From: Chytridium lagenaria | Taxonomy: Eukaryota > Chytridiomycota > Chytridiomycetes > Chytridiales > Chytridiaceae | DNA length: 64,000 nt | Assembly (NCBI GenBank): GCA_025449115.1 | Contig: JAHLKC010000048.1 | Span: 1 to 64,000 of the forward strand | Direction of reading: 5' to 3' | Shown here: positions 34,284 through 45,870 of the stretch, in pieces | Numbering within the stretch: position 1 is the first letter of the stretch | Layout: each line of letters opens with the position of its first letter | Notes under the pieces: generated by a model | What the model was told of the DNA's origin: nothing | The model's database searches: none | What the model saw: only the letters and a program-made list of their open reading frames with translations | Program-made: the position numbers and the translations under genes

Positions 34284-37200
34284 ATGCTCTTCAAAAAGGT
34301 CATCGCCTTTGCGTCCCTCGCCATCACTACTGGTGTCTCTGCCTCTGGACTCAAGTTCAGGGGTGCATCAAACCCCAACCCCAAGCTCGACAACACCTAC
34401 TTGCTCGAGTTTGACGCTGGTCAGTCATTTTTATCTGTTGGCAGCCTGTTTTTCATGCATCCTCCAACGATCATCATCTTCAACCATCATTGTCTCTAAA
34501 CCTTGTTTATCATGGCTGACACTATCTCCTCTCTTTACTGTAAAAGGTGTCAATGCTGTCGAGACCGTCAAGACTGCCCTCGCCGCTCAGGGAATCACCG
34601 ATGTCACATCCGTACCGAGATCAACAACAAGTTCTTTAACGGTGTTTCCTTCCACATTGGCGCCGAGCATGGTACGCTCCTTTTTCTCCTTTTAATCCAT
34701 TCAAGCTTGACGTTCTTTCTGTTTCTATGGGGACTGATCATACATCATCACTTTTTCTCAATCAACAGACGAGAGCGTCGTTGCTGCCATCCCCAAGGCC
34801 AAGGAGTTGTTCTATGTCCACAAGATCAACTCTCCGGAGCCCGTCGCCGCTACCGAGGGTGCTCCCCTGTTCACCCCCGAGTCGATCCACTCTCTCACTG
34901 GTGTGAACGACGCCCGTAACAAGCTCGGTCTCACTGGAAAGGGCATCAAGGTTGCCATCATTGACACTGGTGTGTTCTACCAGCACGCCGCCCTTGGTGG
35001 TGGCTTTGGACCTGGAAAGAAGGTTTGTCTCATTCCTATCCAGCCAGCAAAACCTCTTTCATCCCACCGCATGCCAAACCTCTTTCATCCCACCGCATGC
35101 CAAGATTGCTGATCTTTTTTTTTGTTATTACTTTAACTTCTATAAAAAGGTTGCTTACGGATGGGATCTTGTCGGTGACGATTACGATGCCTCCAACAAC
35201 AACCTCAAGCCCGATGCTGACCCCACCGATAACTGTTCTTCTAGCAGGTAGATTAGCCAAACCTTACTTCCTTCCTATTCTCTTTCTTCATTTTACTTTC
35301 CTCACTTACTAACATTTAACTTGTTTTTTTTTTCTTAACAGTCACGGTTAGTCATTCTTCTCCTTCCTGACCATCATCGTTACCCTCCCATTGACCATCT
35401 GCTTTGTTGTCATCCTTGACCTTCCCACTGCCCCTTTCCTTTTTTGCGATATGCGGCGCGTCTCCAAAATGGCGATCTTGTCTGCGTGCACTTTGTGTAA
35501 CAATTGGCAAAGCTTGGCTTTTTGGTTGACAAGTCCTCTCTCGCTTTTCTCGCTGGACTAAACTTGACCCGAACCGTAGTCACCCATCTGACCACCGCCT
35601 AACCCATTATCTCTACTTTTTTACCCGTAATAACAGGTACTCACGTTGCTGGTATTGTTGGTGCGGATGCCAGGTCCATCTCTGACCCCGCTTACGCTTC
35701 TGACATTCCCTTCACTGGTAAATATGTTGTTTCCTTCTTCTGCTATAGACAAAGCCTTTATTTTTCTTTTGTTCACTCAAAACAAATCTATTTCGATCGT
35801 CTCACTCAAACTAAATCTATTTTCTTCCTTATTTTGTAAAAGGTGTCGCCCCCGAAGTCACTTTGGGTGCCTACAGGGTTTTCGGCTGTGGTGGTGGAGG
35901 TACCTCTACCGACGTTATGACCCAGGCCATCTACATGGCTGCCGCTGATGGCGCTGATGTGATCAACTTGTCCATCGGTGGTGGACCCGCTTACGCAGAC
36001 TCGTAAGAGCATTTTTTTTTTTCCTTTGGCATAGACGTGCTTCTTCCTTTGTTGATCTTAACCAAACCTTTAATAGACCCGATGCCGTTGCCGCTACCCG
36101 TGTCGGTGAGATCGGTCACTTTGTCTTTGGGTCCAATGGTAACGAGAGAGCAAGGTATCTTTGCTGGTGGATCCCCTGGTACCGCTGAAGGTGGTTTTGG
36201 AGTGGCATCTTTCGAAACTTGAAGCGCCAAAGCCATTCTTGAACGTTGCTGGTGGTGAATACAGCTACTATCTTGGTGGTAACAATGGAAACTTTGATTT
36301 TGGCAAGGAGTACGATGTGATTGTCAATGACATGACTGCTGATGAGACTGACAAGCAAAACGATGGTTCAACCCCTTCCACCGTTAACGCTAGTGAGTTA
36401 CTTATCCCCATTTTAAATTACGCTGTTCATTATGGACTAAATACTAACTTTCCGTTCACTTTTTTTCCTCTTGCAACTTTAGCTGGCAAGGCTCTTTTGA
36501 TCCGTTGGGGAGATACCGCCTTTGGTGGTTCTGCCCGTCGTTGCAACACCGCCGCTGCTGGTGCCGTCGCTTGCATTCTCTACGCCAACACCGAATCTGT
36601 GCCAAACATTGCCGGATCCGCTCTCATCCCCTCCCTCGCCACGGACCGTGCTGCTGGTCAGGCTATTATTGCCGCCATCAAGGCCGGTCAGACCCCAAGA
36701 TTGTCGTCAGCCAGGCTCTTCGTCTCTTCAAGAACCCCACTGGTGGCTCCATTTCTACCTTTTCCTCCCTGGTCTCGACCAGGAACTCCAGATCAAGCCT
36801 GATTTCGGTGGTATCGGTGGTGGTCTTCTCCACCATCTCCAAATTCTCTCAAGGTGACTCTAGGACCCCTTACCGTTCGCTCTCTGGTACCTCCATGCCT
36901 CCCTTACGCTGCTGGTGTTGCTGCTCTCGTTCTTCAGGCTTACGGTCGCAACCGTCCCACCTTTGACCAGCTCCGCACTGCCCTTCAAAACTCTGCTAAC
37001 CCTCAGAAGAAATATGGCACCGACTTGATCGACTCTGTCGCCTACCAGGGTGCCGGTCTCATTAACGCCTACGGCGCAATCACCACCAAAACTGTCGTTT
37101 ACCCCTCCCGTCTCGCCTTCAACGACACCAAGAACACTGCCCAACACTACGAGCTCACCGTCACCAACAAGGCCACCGTTGACATCTCCTACACCGTTAA

Positions 37201-38114
37201 GCACCAACCCGCTCTCCTCGTCACCCCTTCACCGCCGGTGACGACTCTACCCTCACCGCCGATGAACAAACCTACACCGCCGACTACGCCTCCATTCTCT
37301 TCTCCCGCAACAACGACCGTGTCCCATCCCTCGAGTTTACCCTCAAGGCCGGTGCATCCCATTCCTTCAACGTCCACGTCCAGCCCCCAGCAAACGCCAT
37401 CGCCGGTCTCTACCCCGTCTACTCTGGCTACATTGTCGTCTCTGCTGGTGAGCAAAAACTCGCCTCTGTCCCTTACGCTGGTCTCGTCGGTGACTGGAAT
37501 CCACCCATCTGGTCCCGCACTTCCGCCAAATTTGACACTGTCCTCCCCTCGCCGCCGGTGGTCTTGAGGAACTCGGTATCCCTGTCGCCGAAAACGCTAC
37601 CGCTTCCACTGGTCTCTACGCCTTTGATTCCGGTTTCACCCCCTCGTCGCCAACACCAACCTGAACCTCACCACTGGTGCCATTGTCCTCCCCGTTGTCT
37701 CCACCACCTCCCGCATCGGTCGCATCGAAGCCTTCTACAAGGGTAAAGACTGGAAATCCCTCGCCGCTCTCGGTATCAAGCGTGAAACCTCCCTCTACCT
37801 TTTCGCCGAAATGGCGCTCAGCCTCGACCCCGACTCTACTGGCGCCATTGTCCCCACGGATGGTTACACTCTCCTTCAACACCCTCCAGAGAAACTCCCC
37901 CACAGGGACAGAGAATTACCAAACCCACCGCGTTCATCTGGACTGGACGTGTCATCTCCAACGCTACCGGTGAGAGCGCGCAGAGCGTCAAGCTCCCTGC
38001 TGGGCCTTATCAGGTTCGGTTCACGGCATTAAAGCATTTGGACGTGTTGGGTCGCCTGTTGGGAAGAATGACTGGGATACCATCTTTTCGCCTACTTTTA
38101 ACGTTGTTTATTAG
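34284..38114 (+). pseudogene. Secreted S8 subtilisin-like protease with PA domain (right copy), several frameshifts
   Basis: This has the same architecture and intron positions as the left copy (signal peptide MLFKKVIAFA, VAIIDTGV, THVAGIVG, PA domain, C-terminal region ending at 38114). Breaks not shared with the left copy lie at TGGTAACGAGAG (about 36140), at GACCCCAAG (about 36693, one C short), and around the catalytic Ser: GTSM is kept, but ATGCCTCCCTT (about 36895) has lost bases present in the left copy's ATGGCCTCCCCTT. More occur near 37230, 37495, 37550 and 37875. The CCCCC shortfall near 37641 is shared by both copies. Either this copy is dead or the consensus is poor. Confidence 0.75.
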
Positions 38115-39095
38115 ATGGGATTTTGACCTCTTTTTTTTGCCTCTGGTTTGCCCTCTTTTTTTTTTATTGCCTTTTGCTTTACCCGTGTTTTTGGGGGCAG
38201 GCAGTGCTTGTGCTTTAGATTATTATGCCTCTTAAGATTATGTAGAAGTGGAAAATAAATACAGTTTTTATTGTTGTTTGATTGTTGGAGTGATATTGTT
38301 GTATTGGGGTTTAATAATAAAGTTTCTGCTAGTTGTCAATGATTGTAGGTCAAAACGTGCCATTCGTGGCGGTCAATGAGTTATCCGATCAAATGCTTAA
38401 GTTTTTGGATTAACGCTCAATGATGTTATTGAATGTTTAATAAATACGATAGTCCTTTAATTCACAAGTACTTCACTCATAGCTTAAATCTTCACCCCTT
38501 AAAAGGTAAAAAGCGCTGAGAACTACTCCAAAGTTTTTCTTGAAGCTCTGACCCAAATAGGTAATCGATGGTGTGTGAGGAACACAAATACTTCGTTGCA
38601 GTTACTTAGGCTTCAAAATTAAAACTAAAGTCCTTTATGCCCCTTTTATTTCCGATGTTATAAAATCCCTTATCGGAACATGTTTCCATACCTTTAACTT
38701 TACGTACCGTTCCGTGTTTCACCTACTTCTAAACTCAAACCTTATTAACACGCAGTCTCACTCCCATACATGCGCCAGAGTGTGCCAGAGAGCACTCAGA
38801 GTTCAAAGATCATCAGCGTCTGTCTCGGTTATCCCTGCAAAAAGCCCTAGTCAAGCCACACGACGCCTATCCCAAAATCAAGGCTCTTGTGGTGACAGTA
38901 GCCTTGTTATAGCCTTTTTAGGAAGGTAGAAAGATTTCGAAAAAATTGCTTTGAACTCTACAATTTTAAGTTTTTAACGCCGCCCACACTTCTTCATCCT
39001 TGATTATAAAATAGCGGGAATAAAAAATCACGATAATTCCTCCACTATAAAACAACATACCCTTCACCTCACCTACTTTTAACGACCAACCCATA

Positions 39096-39389
39096 ATGTC
39101 TTCCTTACGCATCTCATTCGCCGGCGTCCCCGCTCCCCTCGGCATCCTCCTCATCACATTAGCCTGCGTCATCTTTGTTGGAGGATCGCGTGGGTTGTTG
39201 GAGAGACGCTAAGCGTCGTAAAGAGGCTGAACGGATCGCTGATATCGAGGCGTCAAAGGTATAAGAACTCAATGTCGACCTCGCTAAAACTCTTTGAATT
39301 AGAACGAGGTACTAGGGGATCCCACAAGTATGGAATTGACTAGTTTGCCCAAGAACCCACCGCAATCGCCGGTGGTGGCTCCTGTATAA
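39096..39389 (+). pseudogene. Small single-pass membrane protein, right copy, frameshifted
   Basis: This is the counterpart of 31376-31641. It starts MSSLRISFAGVPAPLGILLI at 39096. Two single-base losses after FVGG (the GGATCGCGTGGGTTG region) destroy the frame. Exon 2, 39303-39389, still reads NEVLGDPTSMELTSLPKN and then continues ten residues further than the left copy (PPQSPVVAPV), adding a Pro-rich end. Confidence 0.6.
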
Positions 39390-39479
39390 GTGACTGGTTT
39401 GACGCAATCGACGACGTTGGCTTCTGTGAATCATCAAGTACCTTTACTTCCATTGCAAAGCCTTAACGCTTGTTACCCG

Positions 39480-40320
39480 TAAAGTCACAGCACCTGTAAA
39501 TCTCTACTTCTTTTGTCCGTGCTCTCATTTTATAATTATTCCTGTTTTTTTGTTTATAAATATCTCATAAAGTCATGTAATAAAGTGTTTTTGCATATGA
39601 TTCGGTGCTAGAAATAGCTAATATCGCTTAATTTAAAGGATAAGGAAAGGGGGAACAATAAAGAATAACACGGTATTTTCTATTCTGCTAACATGTTTAG
39701 CGAACCCAAATTCACCATCCAACCCTGTTCATAACTTCATAAATCGTTTTTCGATGTTTAAAAGTGTAAAGTCTCGGCAGGAATATGCATCCCATGTTAA
39801 AAACGATTAGCCTCTTTGCGTTGTATTGACTTCCCATAGGTGACGATAACAACGTTCCAGCGTCTTCCTGGAGTTTGCGCCGTCGTTTACCGCATGGTGG
39901 TTCCTTCTGCATGTGGATCACCATCAAAACAACACCACCAGATGGAATCATTTCCTTGTAGAAACGCCTCGTCAATACCACGGCTGTTACTAGTTTGCTG
40001 TGTCGACTTTGTTCTCATGCAAGGATTCACATTCGGTGTTTCTTTTCCATCCGCATGTAACCGGTTTGCTGTGACGATGTTTATTCGTCCGTATTGATCA
40101 TATCCTATGTGCAAACGAATAAGAAGGCGTGTTTTTTTTGAGTATTTAGTAAATTAGCAGAAAGCAATCGCATGGTAAGGTTTTGGTCGTTATAAAAACA
40201 ACTAGTTAGCCACATTTGTTCTCTGACGGTTTCTGTTCTGTTTTGTGTTGTCGTTTGTTTTTTCAACGTTATCGTCTGATGCTCAGAAAAACTTCATACC
40301 ATTTTGAGCTTTCGCAATAC
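39480..40320. other. About 840-bp insertion (or left-copy deletion) inside block B2
   Basis: The flanks align to 31130-31260 in the left copy, but this DNA has no counterpart there. A minus-strand frame at 40114-39887 (RINIVTANRLHADGKE, DSIWWCCFDGDP) looks coding but is short and unrecognised. No terminal repeats were seen. Confidence 0.5.
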
Positions 40321-40841
40321 TAATAAGTAACCATTTTCAAAAATAATACTGCATGCTAAGCCAAATGTACGTTCAAAGACAAGTCCATAAATGGTCTAAT
40401 TTTGTTATCGTCAAAGTCTAATTTTGTTATCGTCAAAGTCTAACTTTGATGGTGAAATTCGTGGTGTCTTTGTGGACAGCCGATCCAACCTCATGTCGGG
40501 ATTCCAAAAGTACATTTGTGCTCAAGAGCGTTCGGCTATGACATAAACTGATGAGGCTATGGTAGGTCATGTTAAAGCCATTCAAGGTGGCGGGTGCACA
40601 CGTCAAGTCTTTGAGTCAAGTTGTGGGTTGCAGTTCAAGGTTTGGCACTTAAGTAAAAAAAATGTCTTTTGACGGATGACAACTTGACAAGGCTGGGAGC
40701 TACCTTTGATGTACCCGACAGGGCCAAGTCTTGAGGTAACCTACCGTTGCATAAAATGGCCCAAAGTTTCTCTTTTAAAGCAAACAAAAGCAAAGAAACT
40801 ACCCCACCCCAAGGCACCATCCCACATACCACAAATCAACT

Positions 40842-41362
40842 ATGGCATCAGGAACAAGAAACTTCACAGGCTCGTACGTCGCAACCTCCAATGACGGCGG
40901 CATCTACTGCACCTTCCCGGACCACTTTTCCAACAAAACACTTCCAGACCGCTGCATCTCCGAATGCGGTCAATTCCTCAACCTCATCCATCTCGACCGA
41001 CCTCAAGAATCGCTCAATCTGGAATTCCGACCAGTCGGGTCCTCCACCACCACATGTGATTGTGAATCCCAAGGCCGTTCATATCTTGTCATTGGTCCAC
41101 CCAAGGATTCTGTTGGTAACAGGTAAATCGGGGAGGTATGATTTTGGGGGGATGGGGACTGTGCAGGCTGATTATCGGGATTGCAAGTTTAAGTATGTGA
41201 GGACGACGGAGGAGTTGGCGTTGTTGAAACCTTTAGATAAAGGGTTGAGTGGGGGTGTGATTGCTGGGATTGTGGTGGCGGTTGTGGTCTTTTTGGGGTT
41301 GTTGGGGGGGCGGTTTATTATGTGAGGAGAAAGAAGATGCAAAAACAGTCTGTTAATGCTTA
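40842..41362 (+). pseudogene. Single-pass ectodomain protein, right copy, frameshifted
   Basis: This is the counterpart of 30122-30646, starting MASGTRNFTGSYVATSNDGG. Base losses near CAAGAATCGCTCAATC (about 41010), an extra G near AACAGGTAAATC (about 41120) and a loss in the G-run near 41310 break the frame. The same helix (GGVIAGIVVAVVVF) remains recognisable. Confidence 0.7.
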
Positions 41363-42253
41363 ACCTTATGATCTCTTTGATATTATGTTTTTTTTAAACT
41401 CTCACATGCATTTTTATCGATATTTAATGTGATATTTTATATTTGATCTCTTAATAAAACCTTCATTGCATGATCGCACGTTGCGTAATTACCTTTCCTT
41501 CCCTTCGGCCCTTCGGGTACACTGGGATCAGGGACAGCGCTACTAGTAATTTTGTCGTCGACAATGATCCAAGGAGGAAACCACTATTACTTGGTCATTG
41601 ACAATGATCGCAGAACAAATGCTCGAGTCTTAATCCAAATGATATTTATACGCTTTCAATTGTTGGCAGTGCTTCGTTCTTGTTGTATTGTGGCACAACA
41701 TATGTCGTTCCGACCAAGGATGCGTTAAAGTAAAGTCTGTGATTGAACGCAAGAGAGAGCGGAAGACGGTGGCTGTGCCGTTGCCTTGTACAAACTTTTC
41801 AATATCTTTAAAAACCAAAACTTGACATCTATAATTACAGGAAATGCGAGAGAGAGACGACTGGAATTAAAGTTATAGACAAAGGCCTTGAACGTGCGTG
41901 TTCATGTAGCCGTGCAACCGCTTATCTCGATATGGAGTTCTGGGTTATTTTACTTCCTTTCCAGACTGTTCGTGCATTGAGGCTGTGAGGATCATAATTC
42001 CAGAAGCAGAATTGTTTTATAGACTGGGCCTCAAACAAGGATCCAGTCTTGCATCATGATTTTTTTGATTAGGAAAAGCGCACGACAACAACAAAAAATA
42101 CGTGAAGGCGGTTCGCCAAGACTAAAGTCATGAATGACGGCGGTCCATTTAAAAAGGCCTTACATGTTGCCCCATCTCCCCTCATCAAGTTACTCTACAC
42201 AAGCATCAAATCTTAACAAACAAGGTCGTTTTTTACATCTTCAACTTAAAGTC

Positions 42254-43411
42254 ATGAGCAAGACACCCCCAACTTCAATTCGCACCCCATCTCCACCCGT
42301 CCTTCTTCATCTCCTCATCTCCTTATCCCCTTTTGTCTCCGCACTCCCCAAAGGTGGCGGTGGAGGCGGTGGTGGAGGTGGTGGTGGAGGTAGTGTTATT
42401 GGTGGTGGAGTTGCGGTCGGTCGCGGCGGTCTACCACCACGCAGCATCATCATCTTCGTCAGCGTCTTATCCTCTGTTCTCTTCGTGGCTGCCATCATCG
42501 GTCTCACCTGTTACTTTAGACAAAAACACATATTGGCATCCACCAACACGTCGTTACCCGCTTCCACCAACAACGCTACCAACACGTCGTTACCCGATTC
42601 CACCAACAACGCTACTCGCCGGGATTACGAGGATGCTATGGTGTGGCAGATGAAGAATCCAACGAGTTCGAATAGGGTGGTGGTGGAGAGGGATGTGGAG
42701 GAATTGAAAAGATTCGGGAATTCGGAGGGATGGAGGCTGTTGGGAACTGAAGGGGTTCAGGAACATATGAATGAGAAACTTGGCCAGGTGGTCAAATTCA
42801 TGACACCAGGAAAACCATAAGCTTGCTGTCAAGACTTCCCTTTTACTTTGATTCAAGTAAACCTGGACGGTCTTATTATTACTACGAGGTGAGTTTGTTT
42901 TTTTAAAAAGAATCGTTGAATACAGGGGTTTAACGATTTTTGTTTGTAACAGGTTACGATTCGAGAGTTGAGCAAAGGTACCGTGGTTTCAATTGGATTG
43001 GCAACAAAACCATACCCTCCCTTCCGTCATATTGGCTGGAACCGCCACTCTGTCGGCTACCACTCTGACGATGGTAAATATCCAGTTTCGTCCATTCCAA
43101 CTTAATTTCAACATCACTTTTCCTAACGCTCGTTTTTCGTTAGGCCGCGCATTCCAAAACGACCCTAAAGGCGGCCGCATCTATTCCAGACGCTACTCCA
43201 CCAACGACACCATAGGATGCGGGTACGACCACTCGGTGGTCACGTCTATTACACTCGAAACGGGGTGTTGATTGGAAATGCCACGGTTCATGCTGATTTT
43301 CATGATTATCATGTTGCGGTTGCTGCTGATGGGCCTTGTGAGATGGTGGTGAATGTTGGGGGTCGCGCTTTTGCTTTTGAGGCTGCGAATCATGATGGGG
43401 GGATGAAATGC
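42254..43411 (+). pseudogene. Membrane SPRY protein, right copy, frameshifted
   Basis: This is the counterpart of 28126-29254, with the same signal start and exon plan. The poly-Gly run differs in length and is interrupted by SVIGGGVAVG, and an NTSLP repeat is duplicated (NTSLPASTNNAT, NTSLPDSTNNAT). One base is lost at ATGACACCAGG (about 42805), giving an early stop. Another is lost in GGGTACGACCACTC (about 43228) within the SPRY domain. The remaining domain is otherwise well conserved. Confidence 0.75.
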
Positions 43412-44039
43412 TGATGGTTGTCGTGAATTGGCCATATATACCCTGGTCACATATATTCGGAGTCTTTTTTTTGCTCTGTGATTTATCCTCATTGAACATC
43501 ATAATTCTTAATTGTGCACTATTTTAATATTAATATATCTCATTCGTAGTCATGGTATTTTACTTTTTAATTTTCAACTTTTCCACTGTAGTCATTCTAA
43601 TAAAAGGAATTCATCCACTATTTCACACCTTCAAAACCATTCCAAAAGTATTGAGCTTCAATCAATATACTGTTTACGATATTTGGCAAACATGAACTTT
43701 TTGACATTCCATCTTTCATGCTGTACTTTGCGCTCGTTCTGTCTCTACAACCCTCGTACACAGCTGCACCCGGGCATCAACTTTAACAACATCGAATTTG
43801 GGTTTAACTCTTAAGTATCGTCGATTGATGTGATGTATTTCAGGGATACGCTCAACATGAAGATGAGATGATAATAAAAACGAAACAATATTCCATTTGC
43901 TTCAAAGTATGGCATCGATCAGGATATAAGTAACATATGTATTTCAGGAATACGCTCAACATGAAGATGAGAAGAAATTAAAAAAACAGAGAAGAAAAAA
44001 ACACACAGACGAGTTGGTAGGGTGTGGGGAAAAAACCAA

Positions 44040-45870
44040 TCATAACTTGATACTCTCTCCATACAACGCAATCAACACCATAACCAACCACCCAACCCAC
44101 AACCCCAAATGTTGCGCCAAAACCCTCGTCCAACTAAAAGGATGAAATCTCACTCGCCTTCAAAGTGAACTTTGACTTGACCTTCACCTCCTTCTCGTCC
44201 TCACCAGTCTTGCTTTCTTCATTGCACGTGACAATGGAATGCACATTGGTGAGTTCAGGGAGAAGGTCGGCCATGGCTATGTAGAGGAAGACACCGGCGG
44301 CGATGGAGAGGATGGTTTCTTGGGCGGTGGAGAGGGATGGAGTGGAGGAGACGAGGATGCCGATGGCCATACCGATGAAGGCGGAGAGGTTGGAGGCGGC
44401 GTTGAGGAGGGCGGCACGGACGGCGGTGAAACCAGAGGAGTAGAGGATAGCATAGTCGGCGAGTTCGTGGGGGAGTTCATGCTGTGAGGGGATTAAAAAA
44501 AGTTTTAGTTGAGCGTGGATGGAATTGGGTGATGAGAAGAATGGAGGTATGAGGATGGAGTCATTACCAGTAAGACGGCCATGGAGGTGGTGACGCCGAA
44601 TTTTGTGCTGACGCAGAAGGATGCACCGATGGCGAGTCCGTCAACAAAGTTGTGCAAGGTGTCGCCAACCAAGATCAAGATGGCCACAGGTCTCACGCTC
44701 TGAATTTCCTCCCAGAGAGTCATTTTCTTGATCTCCTTCTTATCTCCATCGCCATCCAAATGCGAGTGATGGTCGTGATTCTCGGAATGCGCATGAGCCA
44801 TGGTGGAATGCGAGTGCCCATGCTGATGGGACGTGTTCTTGTGGACACGCTTGGAATGGATGTAACGAAGGAATTGCTCAGCGCTCCAAAAGAGGTAGAT
44901 GAAGGCGTAGACTTTGGACATGACGAACACGTACCAGTATTCTTCAGTGTAGTTGATGGCTTGACCGCCGTGATCGTGTTCACCACTGTGCATGTGGAGT
45001 TTCAGGATCTCTGGGATGAGATGGAGCAAGGAATCGGCGATCAAGGTTCCTGCACCCAACGCGATGAGGAAGGAGAGGAGGAGGTCAGCGGTGAATGGGT
45101 TTGAGCGGAGGAGAGGGACAAAGACAATGCCAATCATGCAGATGAGAGTGACGATGGTGATGGCGATGATGGAGTAGAGCCAGGTGAAACCCACAGAGGG
45201 TTTGGAGGATCTGGAGGCTTCGGCGGTCGCGTTGAAGGAAAAGACTTTGGTTTTGCAGAGTTTCGCAGCGGAAGCGTAGACGAGACCAGGGGACATGCGT
45301 TCGAATTGGGTGCGGTTCAGACCGCGGGTGGTGTTGAAGCCGTAGATGGTCATGAGGTCGAAAGGGAGGAGACACTGATATTTGTAAAAGAGTAGATGAA
45401 CAATATTGTGAGAACATATTTGGGATGATGTATTTTAAGAAGAGATGAGATGTTATGACTTACGGGGTCGAATGCAGTCGAGTTGGTCTGCCGTCTCGCA
45501 ATCCTCAACTCTTCATGACGTTTCGAGAACTTTGCCATCCCATGATCATGACCCTCATGCGAGTCTGCAGCTTCACCAGTATTGGCAGGAATGATACCCA
45601 TGGACTGGTACACCTCGACAAGGTTATCGAGAGACCAAGACGCGAGCCGAGCCAGCGCCAGAGCCATAGGTGGCAAAGATGTCGGCTGTGAAATCTGCGG
45701 GCTTGAAGGTGAGGGCTACTGGGTTGAGGACGTGTTCAACAATGATGGTGCCTGATGGAGATGATTCGCCGTGGTTGTGACCTTCGTGAGAGTCGCCCTC
45801 GGCGGCATGTACGGGTGAGATGTGGAGAGTGAGGAGGGCGAGGGTGAATGCGAGGATGGCTGTAATGGAG
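44040..45870 (-). CDS. ZIP (SLC39, LIV-1-like) zinc transporter
   Basis: This is a divalent-metal importer. The N-terminal extracellular part is His-rich (EGDSHEGHNHGESS, DSHEGHDHGMA). The membrane domain includes FLIALGAGTLIADSLLHLIPE, a His-rich cytosolic loop (HQHGHSHSTMAHAHSENHDHHSH), the helix IV motif HNFVDGLAIG and helix V HELPHELADYAIL, the binuclear metal site of the family. Introns lie near 45466-45372 and 44572-44483. One base is lost near 45630 in the N-terminal part. One inserted T near 44148 gives an early TAG at 44134, whereas the fragment at 27.1-27.5 kb keeps the last helix, which would end at about 44040. The first exon or start codon was not resolved; a signal-like AILAFTLALLTLHISPVHA lies at about 45858-45802. 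Confidence 0.9.

Larger units (their letters stand above)
33940..38522 (+). repeat. Inverted duplicate block B (subtilase block, right copy)
   Basis: It matches the reverse complement of 18238-22905, from CCTTTTTAAGAATAGTTACAC at about 33935 to the 3' flank near 38522. It runs with only about 75 bp of unmatched DNA into block B2. Confidence 0.85.
38598..44415 (+). repeat. Inverted duplicate block B2 (right copy)
   Basis: It matches the reverse complement of 27113-32110 across genes and spacers, ending inside the ZIP coding region. It contains about 840 bp (39480-40320) absent from the left copy. Confidence 0.85.
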
